From CALBPI01 sp963922335 (GTDB lineage: Bacteria > Pseudomonadota > Gammaproteobacteria > Steroidobacterales > Woeseiaceae), in the NCBI GenBank assembly GCA_963922335.1, contig CAWUIB010000011.1, positions 1 through 64,000 of the forward strand: a DNA stretch of 64,000 nt, written 5' to 3'. Positions 41,350 through 49,425 of the stretch are shown here, in pieces; within the stretch, counting starts at the first letter, position 1, and every line of letters starts with the position of its first letter. The notes beneath the pieces were generated by a model. The model was not told the origin of the DNA, ran no database searches, and worked only from the letters and a program-made list of their open reading frames with translations. The position numbers were made by a program, and so were the translations under genes.

Positions 41350-42104
41350 GAGCGTGCCTCGGCGATGCGCTGCTTGATCGGGCGGACCAACGAGGGGATG
41401 AGCGCCGGGACTCGGCGTTTGTACTCTTCATACTCGGGGTGCATGTCGGCCAGATCGCGCTCTTCCCATTGAATGGCGATCAGGGTGTACGCGGTTGTTG
41501 CTACAGCGAACAGCAGATGCGTGACCGTCATCGTTGGCGTGCACCAGAAGACCATAAACCAGCCCACGTAGAGCGGATGCCGCACGACGCGATAAATCCA
41601 AGGCTGCACAAACTTCAGCGGTGTGTAGTCAAGACCTCGGAAATGCTTCCACGCTTGACGAAGACCGAAGAGATCGAAGTGGTTGATCGCGAATGTCGAG
41701 AACAGTATCAGACCCCAACCGACCGCAAAGCCTGCATAAGCAAGGGTGACTGCCCAGCGGCTTTCGAGCGACCAAACCATGCCGCCAACCGGTTCCCAAA
41801 AAACGAACATCAGGATCATTGCAACGCTCGACGCCAGCACATACGTGCTCCGTTCTGCGACTGCCGGGATAAACCTCTCGATCCAACGCTTGAAGAAGGG
41901 GCGAGCCATGACACTGTGTTGCACGGCGAACAGGCCCAGAAGGCTCAGATTGATAAACAGTGCCGTTGCCAGTGGCGCGGTCGGCACTGAATCGATCGAT
42001 TTTGGTACGATCAGATTGCCGATAAAGCCAATGGAATACAGAAACGTCGCCAGGAATACGACGTAGCTGGTGAGGCTATAAAGCAGGATGGTAAAGCGTT
42101 TCAT
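41346..42104 (-). CDS. mddA: Probable methanethiol S-methyltransferase, MddA/NnrU type
   Basis: ATG 42104 with aaggag upstream; 252 residues. The N-terminus has membrane helices of the NnrU family (FTILLYSLTSYVVFLATFLY, then GNLIVPKSIDSVP). LLGLFAVQHSVMARPFFKRW and FIPAVAERSTYVL are typical of MddA proteins as I recall them. The C-terminal isoprenylcysteine methyltransferase-like part holds VRHPLYVGWFMVFW and HPEYEEYKRRVPALIP. MddA uses SAM to methylate methanethiol to dimethyl sulfide. NnrU relatives with other roles cannot be excluded. Downstream is the coupled small gene; upstream, 11-bp repeats separate it from the divergent regulator. Confidence 0.72.
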   Translation of the reverse strand: MKRFTILLYSLTSYVVFLATFLYSIGFIGNLIVPKSIDSVPTAPLATALFINLSLLGLFAVQHSVMARPFFKRWIERFIPAVAERSTYVLASSVAMILMFVFWEPVGGMVWSLESRWAVTLAYAGFAVGWGLILFSTFAINHFDLFGLRQAWKHFRGLDYTPLKFVQPWIYRVVRHPLYVGWFMVFWCTPTMTVTHLLFAVATTAYTLIAIQWEERDLADMHPEYEEYKRRVPALIPSLVRPIKQRIAEARS

Positions 42105-42200
42105 TTTGAATCTCCTTTGGATATGGTCCGCTTTTAAGTCATTGATAAAAAAGCGCTCGTTGAGCGTGGAGACAGTTTCGGCAGGTTGGGCTAAACAGTC

Positions 42201-42250
42201 CTGACCGAGCGCTGACCATTGCCTGACCAATGGCTGACGATGAGGTAACC
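42201..42250. repeat. Five direct repeats with exact 11-bp spacing (regulator binding array)
   Basis: CTGACC starts at 42201, 42212 and 42223, CTGACG at 42234, and a degenerate GTAACC at 42245; the first and fifth share CCGAGCG after the third base. One-turn spacing on one DNA face is how OmpR/PhoB-type winged helices bind in tandem. The array lies between mddA and the winged-helix gene at 42271, which most likely binds it. Confidence 0.75.
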
Positions 42251-42270
42251 GAGCGAATTCGGGGGTGAAG

Positions 42271-44526
42271 ATGACGGCTGCGCAGGGGTCGCGTTTCCGT
42301 TTTGGGGACTACACGCTAGATGTGGACGGCCGCCAGCTTATGCGAGCGGATTCGCCGATCGCTCTGGAGCCGCGCGTCTTCGATCTATTGGCCTATCTGG
42401 TCGCGAACCGCGAGCGTGCGGTTTCAAAGGACGAACTGCAGGACGCGATCTGGGCACCGATGATCGTATCGGAGACCGCACTGACACGAGCGGTTGGAAA
42501 AGCACGCAAGGCGATCGGCGATGATGCTAACCAGCAGACGTTGATCCGCACGGTTCACGGTCACGGCTACCAGTTTGTCGGTGAGTTTCACGACCCGGTT
42601 CTGGATCCACAGCAAACACCCCATGTCGCACAGACTGAGGGTGGTCAGCCGGGAGTTGGATCTGCTAGTCGCCTCACACTGTGGGTTGCGGTGCTCGTGG
42701 CGATTGTGGCGCTGGTGGTGTTGTGGCCACGAAGCTCTGCGCCGGATGGGCTCCGATTGGCCGTGATGCCGATTCAGAATGGGACTGGCGATCCAGAGTT
42801 CGACTGGGTGCGTTACGGGCTTATGGATCTTGCGACCGGTCTTTTTGAGGATAGCGCGACGATTCCGGTGGTCGCGTCGGCAGATATTGTGCGATTCAGC
42901 GAAGATAACGACTGGACGGCTTCATCCGCTTCGGTGACATCCGCCCACGATCTGCTGCGTGCGGCTTATGGTGCAACTCATTTGCTGAGCGCAAGAGTCG
43001 AGCCCGCCGTAGGAGGGCTGCGCCTTACCTACGCCCTGATTGACGAGAAAGGCGATCGGCGAGAGGCCACCATGGTTTCTGACGAGCCGGCACGCCTCGC
43101 GAGTGGCATGGTCCAGGGTGTGTCCGGGCTGTTGGGCGTCAATCGCTATGGCGATCGAGTGTCGTCGTCAGTCGATGCCGACCCGTTCATCAATGAGGCC
43201 TACGCAAGAGCCATCAGCAAGGCACTCGAGGGGCGGTGCCAGGAGGCGGTGCCGTTGTTCGATGTGGTGCTCGCGCGGAATGCTTCGTTGTTGCGGGCAC
43301 AGATTGAGCGCGCTAACTGCCAGTTCGTTTTGGGCGAATGGCAGGAAGCAGAGCAAGCGCTCCAATCGCTGGCGGCAACGGCGGAGGTGCAAGAGAGTGC
43401 CGCGACGCACTCTGAGGTTTTGGCCAAGCTCGGGAAAGTCGTCCACGACACAGGACGGCTTGATGATGCGGAAGTGTTGTACACACAGAGTCTCCAGATC
43501 GCCGAATCCGCCAACTCAAATGAGGATATTGGACGTGTCTTGATCTCCATGGCGGTGCTCGACTATGACCGCCGCGAGTTTCAAAGTGCAAGAGAGAAGT
43601 TGGCGCGCTCGACGCTAGCGTTTCGGCGGTTGGAGCGCGAAGTTCTGCCAGGCCAGATATACGCCACGCTTGCGAACATCGACATGAATGATGGTCGACT
43701 CAGCGATGCAGAAGCGCATCTGGATAACGCACTCGCCAGCTTTCGATCGATCGGTGATCGTCGCAATGAGGCGATGATGATCAACAATTACGGTTTCCTG
43801 CGACGTATCCAGGGGCGTTTCGCGGAAGCGCTGGAATTGCATGAACAATCATTGGAGATGCGTCGCGAGATTGGAGATACCGTTGGACAAGGTCGTATCC
43901 TCGGTATGTTGTCGATTCTTTATAACAGAGAGGATCGGCTTGATGAGGCACGTGCAGCAGCAGCCGAGTCGGTGTCCATCGCACGAGATGCAAGCGATCA
44001 GATGTTCATCGCAACCGGTCTGACGCAACTGGCTGAGGCTGACCGTCGCTTGGGTGATACAGAAGCCGCTCGAGTGTCTCTCGAGGAAGCGCGCACGATT
44101 TTTCTCAAGATTGAAGATGGTTCGCGCGCGGCTCAGGTCGACCTTCGGCTCGCACAGCTCGCGATGGAGCGCGGTGATCTGGATGACGCAGCCGTAAGAG
44201 TGTCATCTGTTCGCGAGCGTGCGCTCGCCGAAGGCTGGCCCAGTCCGGCAATCGAGGCAATGCGATACGCAGGCGACATAGAGCGACGGAAATCGAATTT
44301 TGAGCAAGCGGCGGACTGGTATGTTGCGGCTATGGATTACGCCGACAAGACCGGCCGCAAGGGCAAACGGATTGCGATCGCCGTTCGATTAGCGAACACC
44401 TACATGGATCTCGATAATCTCGCCGCTGTCGAACCCCTCCTTGGCTATCTCGGCGAGCAAGAGTCGAGTGCCTCGATCGAGGCCGTTCAAGTGAGATACG
44501 AGCAAATGACGAGACAGGCGCCATAG
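42271..44526 (+). CDS. CadC-like transmembrane regulator with TPR sensor domain
   Basis: ATG 42271 follows gggggtgaag; 751 residues. Residues 8-108 are an OmpR-type winged helix (FRFGDYTLDVDGRQLMR, PRVFDLLAYLVANRERAVSKDEL, LTRAVGKARKAIGDD, TVHGHGYQFVGEF). One membrane helix lies near 133-152 (LTLWVAVLVAIVALVVLW). The periplasmic part begins with a TolB-like segment (LRLAVMPIQNGTGDP) and continues as many TPR units. This is the architecture of CadC/ToxR-like one-component regulators that sense outside and bind DNA while in the membrane. It is divergent from mddA; autoregulation is likely because the repeat array lies only about 20 bases from its start. Confidence 0.88.
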   Translation: MTAAQGSRFRFGDYTLDVDGRQLMRADSPIALEPRVFDLLAYLVANRERAVSKDELQDAIWAPMIVSETALTRAVGKARKAIGDDANQQTLIRTVHGHGYQFVGEFHDPVLDPQQTPHVAQTEGGQPGVGSASRLTLWVAVLVAIVALVVLWPRSSAPDGLRLAVMPIQNGTGDPEFDWVRYGLMDLATGLFEDSATIPVVASADIVRFSEDNDWTASSASVTSAHDLLRAAYGATHLLSARVEPAVGGLRLTYALIDEKGDRREATMVSDEPARLASGMVQGVSGLLGVNRYGDRVSSSVDADPFINEAYARAISKALEGRCQEAVPLFDVVLARNASLLRAQIERANCQFVLGEWQEAEQALQSLAATAEVQESAATHSEVLAKLGKVVHDTGRLDDAEVLYTQSLQIAESANSNEDIGRVLISMAVLDYDRREFQSAREKLARSTLAFRRLEREVLPGQIYATLANIDMNDGRLSDAEAHLDNALASFRSIGDRRNEAMMINNYGFLRRIQGRFAEALELHEQSLEMRREIGDTVGQGRILGMLSILYNREDRLDEARAAAAESVSIARDASDQMFIATGLTQLAEADRRLGDTEAARVSLEEARTIFLKIEDGSRAAQVDLRLAQLAMERGDLDDAAVRVSSVRERALAEGWPSPAIEAMRYAGDIERRKSNFEQAADWYVAAMDYADKTGRKGKRIAIAVRLANTYMDLDNLAAVEPLLGYLGEQESSASIEAVQVRYEQMTRQAP

Positions 44527-44527
44527 C

Positions 44528-44815
44528 ATGCGCAGTGCTATCGCTTTATTTCTTGTTCTTGCGCTCTCCGGTTGTGCCACGCAGGACGAACCGCTCACAG
44601 CTTTGGACCGGGCGCGAGTCGAGTGTCGGGACACCGATCGAGATCGCTTCTTGCAAAGACGCGATCCGTTGGAACAGGCAGTCGTGGATCGCTGCGTACG
44701 CGAGGCCAGGGAGCGCATTGAGGCGGAGCAGCAGGCGCTCGATGAAGCGCTCGAGGCGACCATCGAGGCAGGCAAGCAGCAGGATAAAGAAAAGTCGCAA
44801 GAGGACGAGCAGTAA
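44528..44815 (+). CDS. Small putative lipoprotein
   Basis: 95 residues starting 1 base after the regulator stop. The signal MRSAIALFLVLALSGC has a clear lipobox. The mature chain is highly charged: ARVECRDTDRDRFLQRRDP, then a long helix-forming stretch rich in Glu, Arg and Gln (VREARERIEAEQQALDEAL) that could form a coiled coil. It ends KEKSQEDEQ. Two Cys may pair. It is probably cotranscribed with the regulator and the DUF418 gene. Function is unknown. Confidence 0.6.
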   Translation: MRSAIALFLVLALSGCATQDEPLTALDRARVECRDTDRDRFLQRRDPLEQAVVDRCVREARERIEAEQQALDEALEATIEAGKQQDKEKSQEDEQ

Positions 44816-44818
44816 GCT

Positions 44819-46000
44819 GTGACGCCAAGCCCTCTACAAACGCCTGAGCGCATTGAAGAACTCGACGTGCTTCGAGGCTTCGCACTGTTGGGTGTCTTCA
44901 TCGTGCATTTTGTGGGTTCTGCCTTCTACGAGCTGCCGTTAGATGAAGACCAGTCAGACCTGTGGTCAGGCCAGTGGTATCACGCAGCTGCTTTGTTCTT
45001 CTCGGATCTCTTTTTTCAGAACAAGGCCAACACGCTGTTTGCCACGCTTTTCGGCATGGGGTTTTGGGTCATGCTGGAACGACTGAGTGCGCGTCAGGCG
45101 GACTTCACCGCGATCTATCTTCGTCGGCTCGCCGTTCTGTTCGTGCTCGGTATCTTGAATTGGTTTCTGATATTTCCCGGAGATGTGCTTCATGAGTACG
45201 CATTGATCGGTTTCGCGCTCTTTGCCATGCGCCGAGTGTCCGCAAAGACAATGCTGCTTTTGGGGCTGGCACTTGCGTTGCTCGGGCAGGCGCTTGCAGC
45301 GCACTTACTGGATGGGTTGGGCCTATCGTTTGAGGGGTTCGACGACATCCAGGTGGCTGCATTCGAGCAGGGTGAGTATTTCACCTGGGTTGCGATGATG
45401 GCCTCATCGATGTTCCAGCGGGATTTCCTGTTTGCGGGTCTTCTCGGTTGGGGCCTGTATATCTTTGGGCGTTTCCTGTTGGGTGCCTGGGTGATGCGTG
45501 AGGGATGGGTTCAGAGGCTACGCCATATGCCGAGCACGGCGAAAGCGGCGACATGGTTTGTGTTGGTGGGTCTTGCCACGGAACTCGGTTCGCTACTGAT
45601 CTTCATGGAGATCATTCCCGGCAGCGAAATCATGGACGCGACGCTACATATGATTGGCGCACCAGTAACAGCTGTGGGTTACGCGCTTGCGCTTATCGCA
45701 TTGTTCCAGACCCAGCGTTGGCGTTCGGTGGTGTCCTGGTTCGCGCCGGTCGGGCGAATGGCATTGACCTGTTACGTCGCTCACGGCTTGGTGTTCACAA
45801 TGATCTACATGCCCTTCGGGCTCGACCTGTTAGGGGTAATCGGTCCAGCACCATCGTTGCTGATCGCGCTTACACTCTATGTAGCACTGACGCTCGCGAG
45901 CCATTCCTGGCTAGGCCGGTTCCGGTACGGACCGCTCGAGTATCTCTGGCGATGGGCGACCTACGGTAGTGCCCCATCGTTTCGCATTTCATCGGCCTGA
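44819..46000 (+). CDS. DUF418-family multispanning membrane protein
   Basis: GTG 44819; 393 residues with about nine or ten membrane helices. The opening ERIEELDVLRGFALLGVFIVHF is the standard start of DUF418 proteins. A C-terminal block with VGRMALTCYVAHGLVFTMIY and LGRFRYGPLEYLWRWATYG matches the DUF418 domain proper. The family is related to acyltransferase-3 membrane proteins; its activity is unknown. It starts 3 bases after the lipoprotein stop, so the genes from 42271 may form one unit, ended by the terminator region near 46011. Confidence 0.85.
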   Translation: MTPSPLQTPERIEELDVLRGFALLGVFIVHFVGSAFYELPLDEDQSDLWSGQWYHAAALFFSDLFFQNKANTLFATLFGMGFWVMLERLSARQADFTAIYLRRLAVLFVLGILNWFLIFPGDVLHEYALIGFALFAMRRVSAKTMLLLGLALALLGQALAAHLLDGLGLSFEGFDDIQVAAFEQGEYFTWVAMMASSMFQRDFLFAGLLGWGLYIFGRFLLGAWVMREGWVQRLRHMPSTAKAATWFVLVGLATELGSLLIFMEIIPGSEIMDATLHMIGAPVTAVGYALALIALFQTQRWRSVVSWFAPVGRMALTCYVAHGLVFTMIYMPFGLDLLGVIGPAPSLLIALTLYVALTLASHSWLGRFRYGPLEYLWRWATYGSAPSFRISSA

Positions 46001-46010
46001 ATTTTCACAC

Positions 46011-46042
46011 AAAAAAAGGTCGCGGGCGAAACGCCCGCGACC
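46011..46042 (-). terminator. Intrinsic terminator of the nuclease gene
   Basis: On the minus strand a perfect 11-bp stem (GGTCGCGGGCG / CGCCCGCGACC) around three bases is followed directly by seven T. It lies 26 bases after the stop of the ExeM-like gene. The same hairpin may also slow transcription coming from the DUF418 gene. Confidence 0.9.
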
Positions 46043-46068
46043 CCTATTCCAGCGTATTGGTTTGCTGG

Positions 46069-49000
46069 TTAGTCGTCGCCGAGATCGAGCTTAACAATGA
46101 TCGGGTCGTGATCACTACTGACGCTGTCGATATCCTCAGCTGCATCCACCACGGCGTGAACCGCATCAAATTCCGCCGGGAATAGCGACGGGCTCACCAG
46201 GATGTGATCGAGCGACTGTGAGTTCCCGTTAAAGATGAAGGAATAGGCATCCGAGATGTCGCTGGTGTTGGTCAGGTTGATAAGGCCTGCTGCTTCCAGC
46301 GCCAACAACGGTGGCCGGAACTCAAATTCGTTGAGATCGCCCAGCACCACGACTCGTGCGTCTTCGTCTATGGCCAGGATGTCGCTAACAAAGTTCGCGA
46401 CCACCGTGGCCTGGTCCGTACGCTCCGCTTCTGAGAACAGGATCGGCGCCTGGTTTGAGCCGAACAACGGGTCGTCGCCACCCTTTGAGCTGAAGTGGTT
46501 GTTGATCACGAAGATCGACTTCCGATTCGCCCGGAACTCGGCGACCAGTGGCTTACGAGAACCGGCGAATGCGGGATTCTCCGGATCGACGTAGCCTGGG
46601 TTGAACAGCAATCGAGGCCCACGAGCACCCTTGACCACAGCGTTGGCAGTCGTCGCATCCGCACCCTTACGCTTCGCGAATCGCACACGCTTGGGGTTGT
46701 ACAGGTATGCAACGCGGATGTTGCCACCCGGCTGACCGCCGTTGTCGAGATCGAGCGGCGGGATTTCGATGAAGCGGTAGCGAGGACCGCCAGCTTCACG
46801 AATCGTGTTTGCCAATCGGCGTAGCGTCAGGTCAGCTGCAACCACACCATCATCAGTCGGGCCGGAGTTATCTTGAATCTCCTGCAGACCGATAATGTCC
46901 GGTGACTTCATGTTGTTGACGATGATGTTGGCCAGATTGGTGAATTGGCTGTTCTCTTCGTCTTCCGGGTCGAGGTTCAGCACGTTAAACGACGCAATCG
47001 TGATTTCATCGTCATCCGTGGCAACCAACGACGTGGTCTCGGCAACGAATTCCTCGCCACTACCAGCAATGTCGTCTAGTGCGATGAACAGGAACTTGCC
47101 GAAGCTGTAACTAACCACCGCGTCAATCGGGTTAGCGATGCTCTCGCCCGTGAAGAAGTCGCCGACACTGCTGATGCGATTGCTGACTACCTGAATCTCG
47201 GGATTGAAGTCGTCTGCAGAAATACGCGCACCACCGAAACCGGTCGGCAGGCTGACTGCAGCCCCCATATCTGGGGCGACGTACAACTCTTCGTTGCCCG
47301 GGCCGCCTGAGCCAAACACACGCTTGGAGCCGACCACAAGCGGTGACTCGATGCGGGTCAGCATGCCCTCGAGGCTCTCGTAGAAGTCGAGACCGTCTGC
47401 AACCGGGTCGAACACGGCAACCGGATCAGTTTCGACGTTGATCGACTCAAGGCCGGCTGAAGCTGCATCGTCATCGATAACCACAGTCGGGGGCGTGCGA
47501 CCGTTAGCACCAACAATGACCGGCGCTGGCAATGCCACCGCCGTTGCGTTTGTGATGATGCCTTCAACGCCGCTTAGCTGCGTTGTGGAGAGGCCGCGAG
47601 ACCCTGGGCGGAACTCACTGACGCCTGCAGTGATTTCAATGTCGTCACCAACCGCAACGGTCGGTGCGCCGCCGGTGAAAACGAAAATCGCATCGGATGT
47701 AGCGATATTGCCGTCGCCGGCCGGATCCTGCAGGTAGAACCCATTGCGATCGACTGCCGTCACCACACCAGAGGTGATCACACGTTCGCCGGCGAATGGA
47801 GACAAGTGGCCGCTACCCTGAATCTCCATAATCGTCAGCGGAATCGCGGGCGCTTGAACCAGCCCGGAATTCATTGGTGTTGGCGCTGGATTGCTGAGGA
47901 AAAAGTCGAGCTGCCCAAGCGCAGGACCACCGTCTTGCGCAACGCCCATCTCGTCCGCCCGGAAGAAGCCGGCTGGCAGGAAGTTACCGTCGGGACCGAT
48001 GGTCAAATTCGGCTCAAACGCCTCTCCGGCACGGTTTGGTGAGTCATCCGGTCCGGAGTCGCGTACGTAAACCGAATCGGCAATATCGCCATTCCCCTCG
48101 ACCAGGATGATCGTGTAGGAACCGTTCTCGACCGCATTCGATGGCAACTCAAGGTCGGCCGCTTCGCCGAAAGCACCGACTGCTGCTTCGGTTGCAAGCA
48201 AGTAGAATCCACCCGGCTCGATCACTGTGTCCGGGGGAATGATGTAAGGGCTGCCCGCATCTGCACCGCCGAACGAGCTCCCTGCATCGGAGTCCCAAAG
48301 CTCGACACTCCAACCGCCAATCGACACCGGAGAGGTGCCGGCGTTGTAGAGCTCGATGAATTCATTGTCGGGGCCGGTGTTGCTTCCGAGCACTTCGTTC
48401 AAGACAACCGCTGGACCACCAGGATTGATCGCACCTTCGCTAACGATGAGATTGCGCGCCGCGTAGGCTTCCGAGCCACCGTCGCCATTACCTGTGAACT
48501 CGATGGTGAGCATGCTGCCGGTAAACGGCAGCGTCGCCGAGAACGTGGCGAACACGTCCGAGAGGGTCGTGCCGTTCAGGGTGAGCGGATCGGCAAGCTC
48601 GGGCATCGCTCCGCCTTCCATCATGTAGATTTGCGAACCCTCTTCATTCACCGCCAGCTCGAACAGCGTTTCGGTTGGACCCCCATCCAGGGACCACGTC
48701 CAAACGAAGGTGTCTGAAGATTCGAAGTCGCCCATCGCCGCCATATCGATGGAAACGGCGAGCTCAGAGGCACCCTGGACGTCAAATACCCATGTGGCGG
48801 TAGCGCTGCCGCCGGCGTTCGAGCCGTTGACCGTGTCAACCATGCTCAGGAAACGGTCCGTTGGTGCAACCGTGGAATCAATAATGCCGAGTGTGTCACC
48901 AGCGAATGCGCCGCCGCTGATACCGACTACGCTGTCGTCGGCGATAGCGAATGGAACGCCTGCGGCTTGTGGCCAGCTGCCGTAGGCAGCGACACCGAAC

Positions 49001-49227
49001 CAATCACCTGGCCCCCATTCGGTCGCAGGTTCGGTGCCACCAGCGGTGGTGACCGAAAAGCTGGTGAGCCCCTGGCTCTCGTCGCCTACCAGATCAAATG
49101 CGACGGTCTGCGCGTGCAACGCGCCAGAAGCCATCGCTAGACCCAAGGATGAGGCCACTGCTAACGGCAAGCGCTTGAGTGTTGAAAGATCATTCCTTCC
49201 GGAATGAGTCGACAGTTTTATCGGCAT
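46069..49227 (-). CDS. ExeM/NucH-type extracellular nuclease with lamin-tail domain
   Basis: ATG 49227 with ggagataa upstream; 1052 residues. A long signal peptide ends near ALHAQT. A beta-rich N-terminal domain (about 40-240) is followed by a lamin-tail domain (VVLNEVLGSNTGPDNEFIEL, IGGWSVELWDSD). An OB-like region then shows the ExeM pattern (GERVITSGVVTAVDRNGFYL, DAIFVF). The C-terminal endonuclease/exonuclease/phosphatase domain has ASFNVLNLD, DIIGLQEIQD, NNHFSSKGGDD, VVVLGDLNEFE and SSDHDPI, the metal and catalytic residues. It should degrade extracellular DNA for biofilm turnover or nutrition. No GlyGly-CTERM tail is present, unlike some relatives. Confidence 0.9.
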   Translation of the reverse strand: MPIKLSTHSGRNDLSTLKRLPLAVASSLGLAMASGALHAQTVAFDLVGDESQGLTSFSVTTAGGTEPATEWGPGDWFGVAAYGSWPQAAGVPFAIADDSVVGISGGAFAGDTLGIIDSTVAPTDRFLSMVDTVNGSNAGGSATATWVFDVQGASELAVSIDMAAMGDFESSDTFVWTWSLDGGPTETLFELAVNEEGSQIYMMEGGAMPELADPLTLNGTTLSDVFATFSATLPFTGSMLTIEFTGNGDGGSEAYAARNLIVSEGAINPGGPAVVLNEVLGSNTGPDNEFIELYNAGTSPVSIGGWSVELWDSDAGSSFGGADAGSPYIIPPDTVIEPGGFYLLATEAAVGAFGEAADLELPSNAVENGSYTIILVEGNGDIADSVYVRDSGPDDSPNRAGEAFEPNLTIGPDGNFLPAGFFRADEMGVAQDGGPALGQLDFFLSNPAPTPMNSGLVQAPAIPLTIMEIQGSGHLSPFAGERVITSGVVTAVDRNGFYLQDPAGDGNIATSDAIFVFTGGAPTVAVGDDIEITAGVSEFRPGSRGLSTTQLSGVEGIITNATAVALPAPVIVGANGRTPPTVVIDDDAASAGLESINVETDPVAVFDPVADGLDFYESLEGMLTRIESPLVVGSKRVFGSGGPGNEELYVAPDMGAAVSLPTGFGGARISADDFNPEIQVVSNRISSVGDFFTGESIANPIDAVVSYSFGKFLFIALDDIAGSGEEFVAETTSLVATDDDEITIASFNVLNLDPEDEENSQFTNLANIIVNNMKSPDIIGLQEIQDNSGPTDDGVVAADLTLRRLANTIREAGGPRYRFIEIPPLDLDNGGQPGGNIRVAYLYNPKRVRFAKRKGADATTANAVVKGARGPRLLFNPGYVDPENPAFAGSRKPLVAEFRANRKSIFVINNHFSSKGGDDPLFGSNQAPILFSEAERTDQATVVANFVSDILAIDEDARVVVLGDLNEFEFRPPLLALEAAGLINLTNTSDISDAYSFIFNGNSQSLDHILVSPSLFPAEFDAVHAVVDAAEDIDSVSSDHDPIIVKLDLGDD

Positions 49228-49425
49228 TATTGTTATCTCCGATGGATTAAGAATCCGGGAGTGATCGCTCTGCTTTGTTGTTTGCCACCCCCGATAAGGC
49301 TCGCCAAGAATAGAAAAAATCGGTGACGTTATGTTTACAATTTGTGAATAACGCAAAGATATTCTTGTTTCTTATGTTATGTCACATTAGGTAAGCGGGT
49401 TGGGACGCCCATGGGGGATAAGTTG

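Noticed and set aside
42192..42201. AAACAGTC half-site upstream of mddA, matching the left arm of the TetR operators
   Set aside because: The right arm (GACTGTTT) is absent and the site belongs to a different regulatory context; treated as chance.
46069..49227. GlyGly-CTERM tail on the ExeM-type nuclease
   Set aside because: The protein ends right after the SSDHDPI nuclease motif with no Gly-rich linker or hydrophobic helix.
49323..49385. GTGACGTTAT and GTTATGTCAC as a long-range inverted repeat between the nuclease and DUF4139 genes
   Set aside because: Only 7 of 10 bases pair and the arms are over 40 bases apart; probably just AT-rich divergent promoter sequence.
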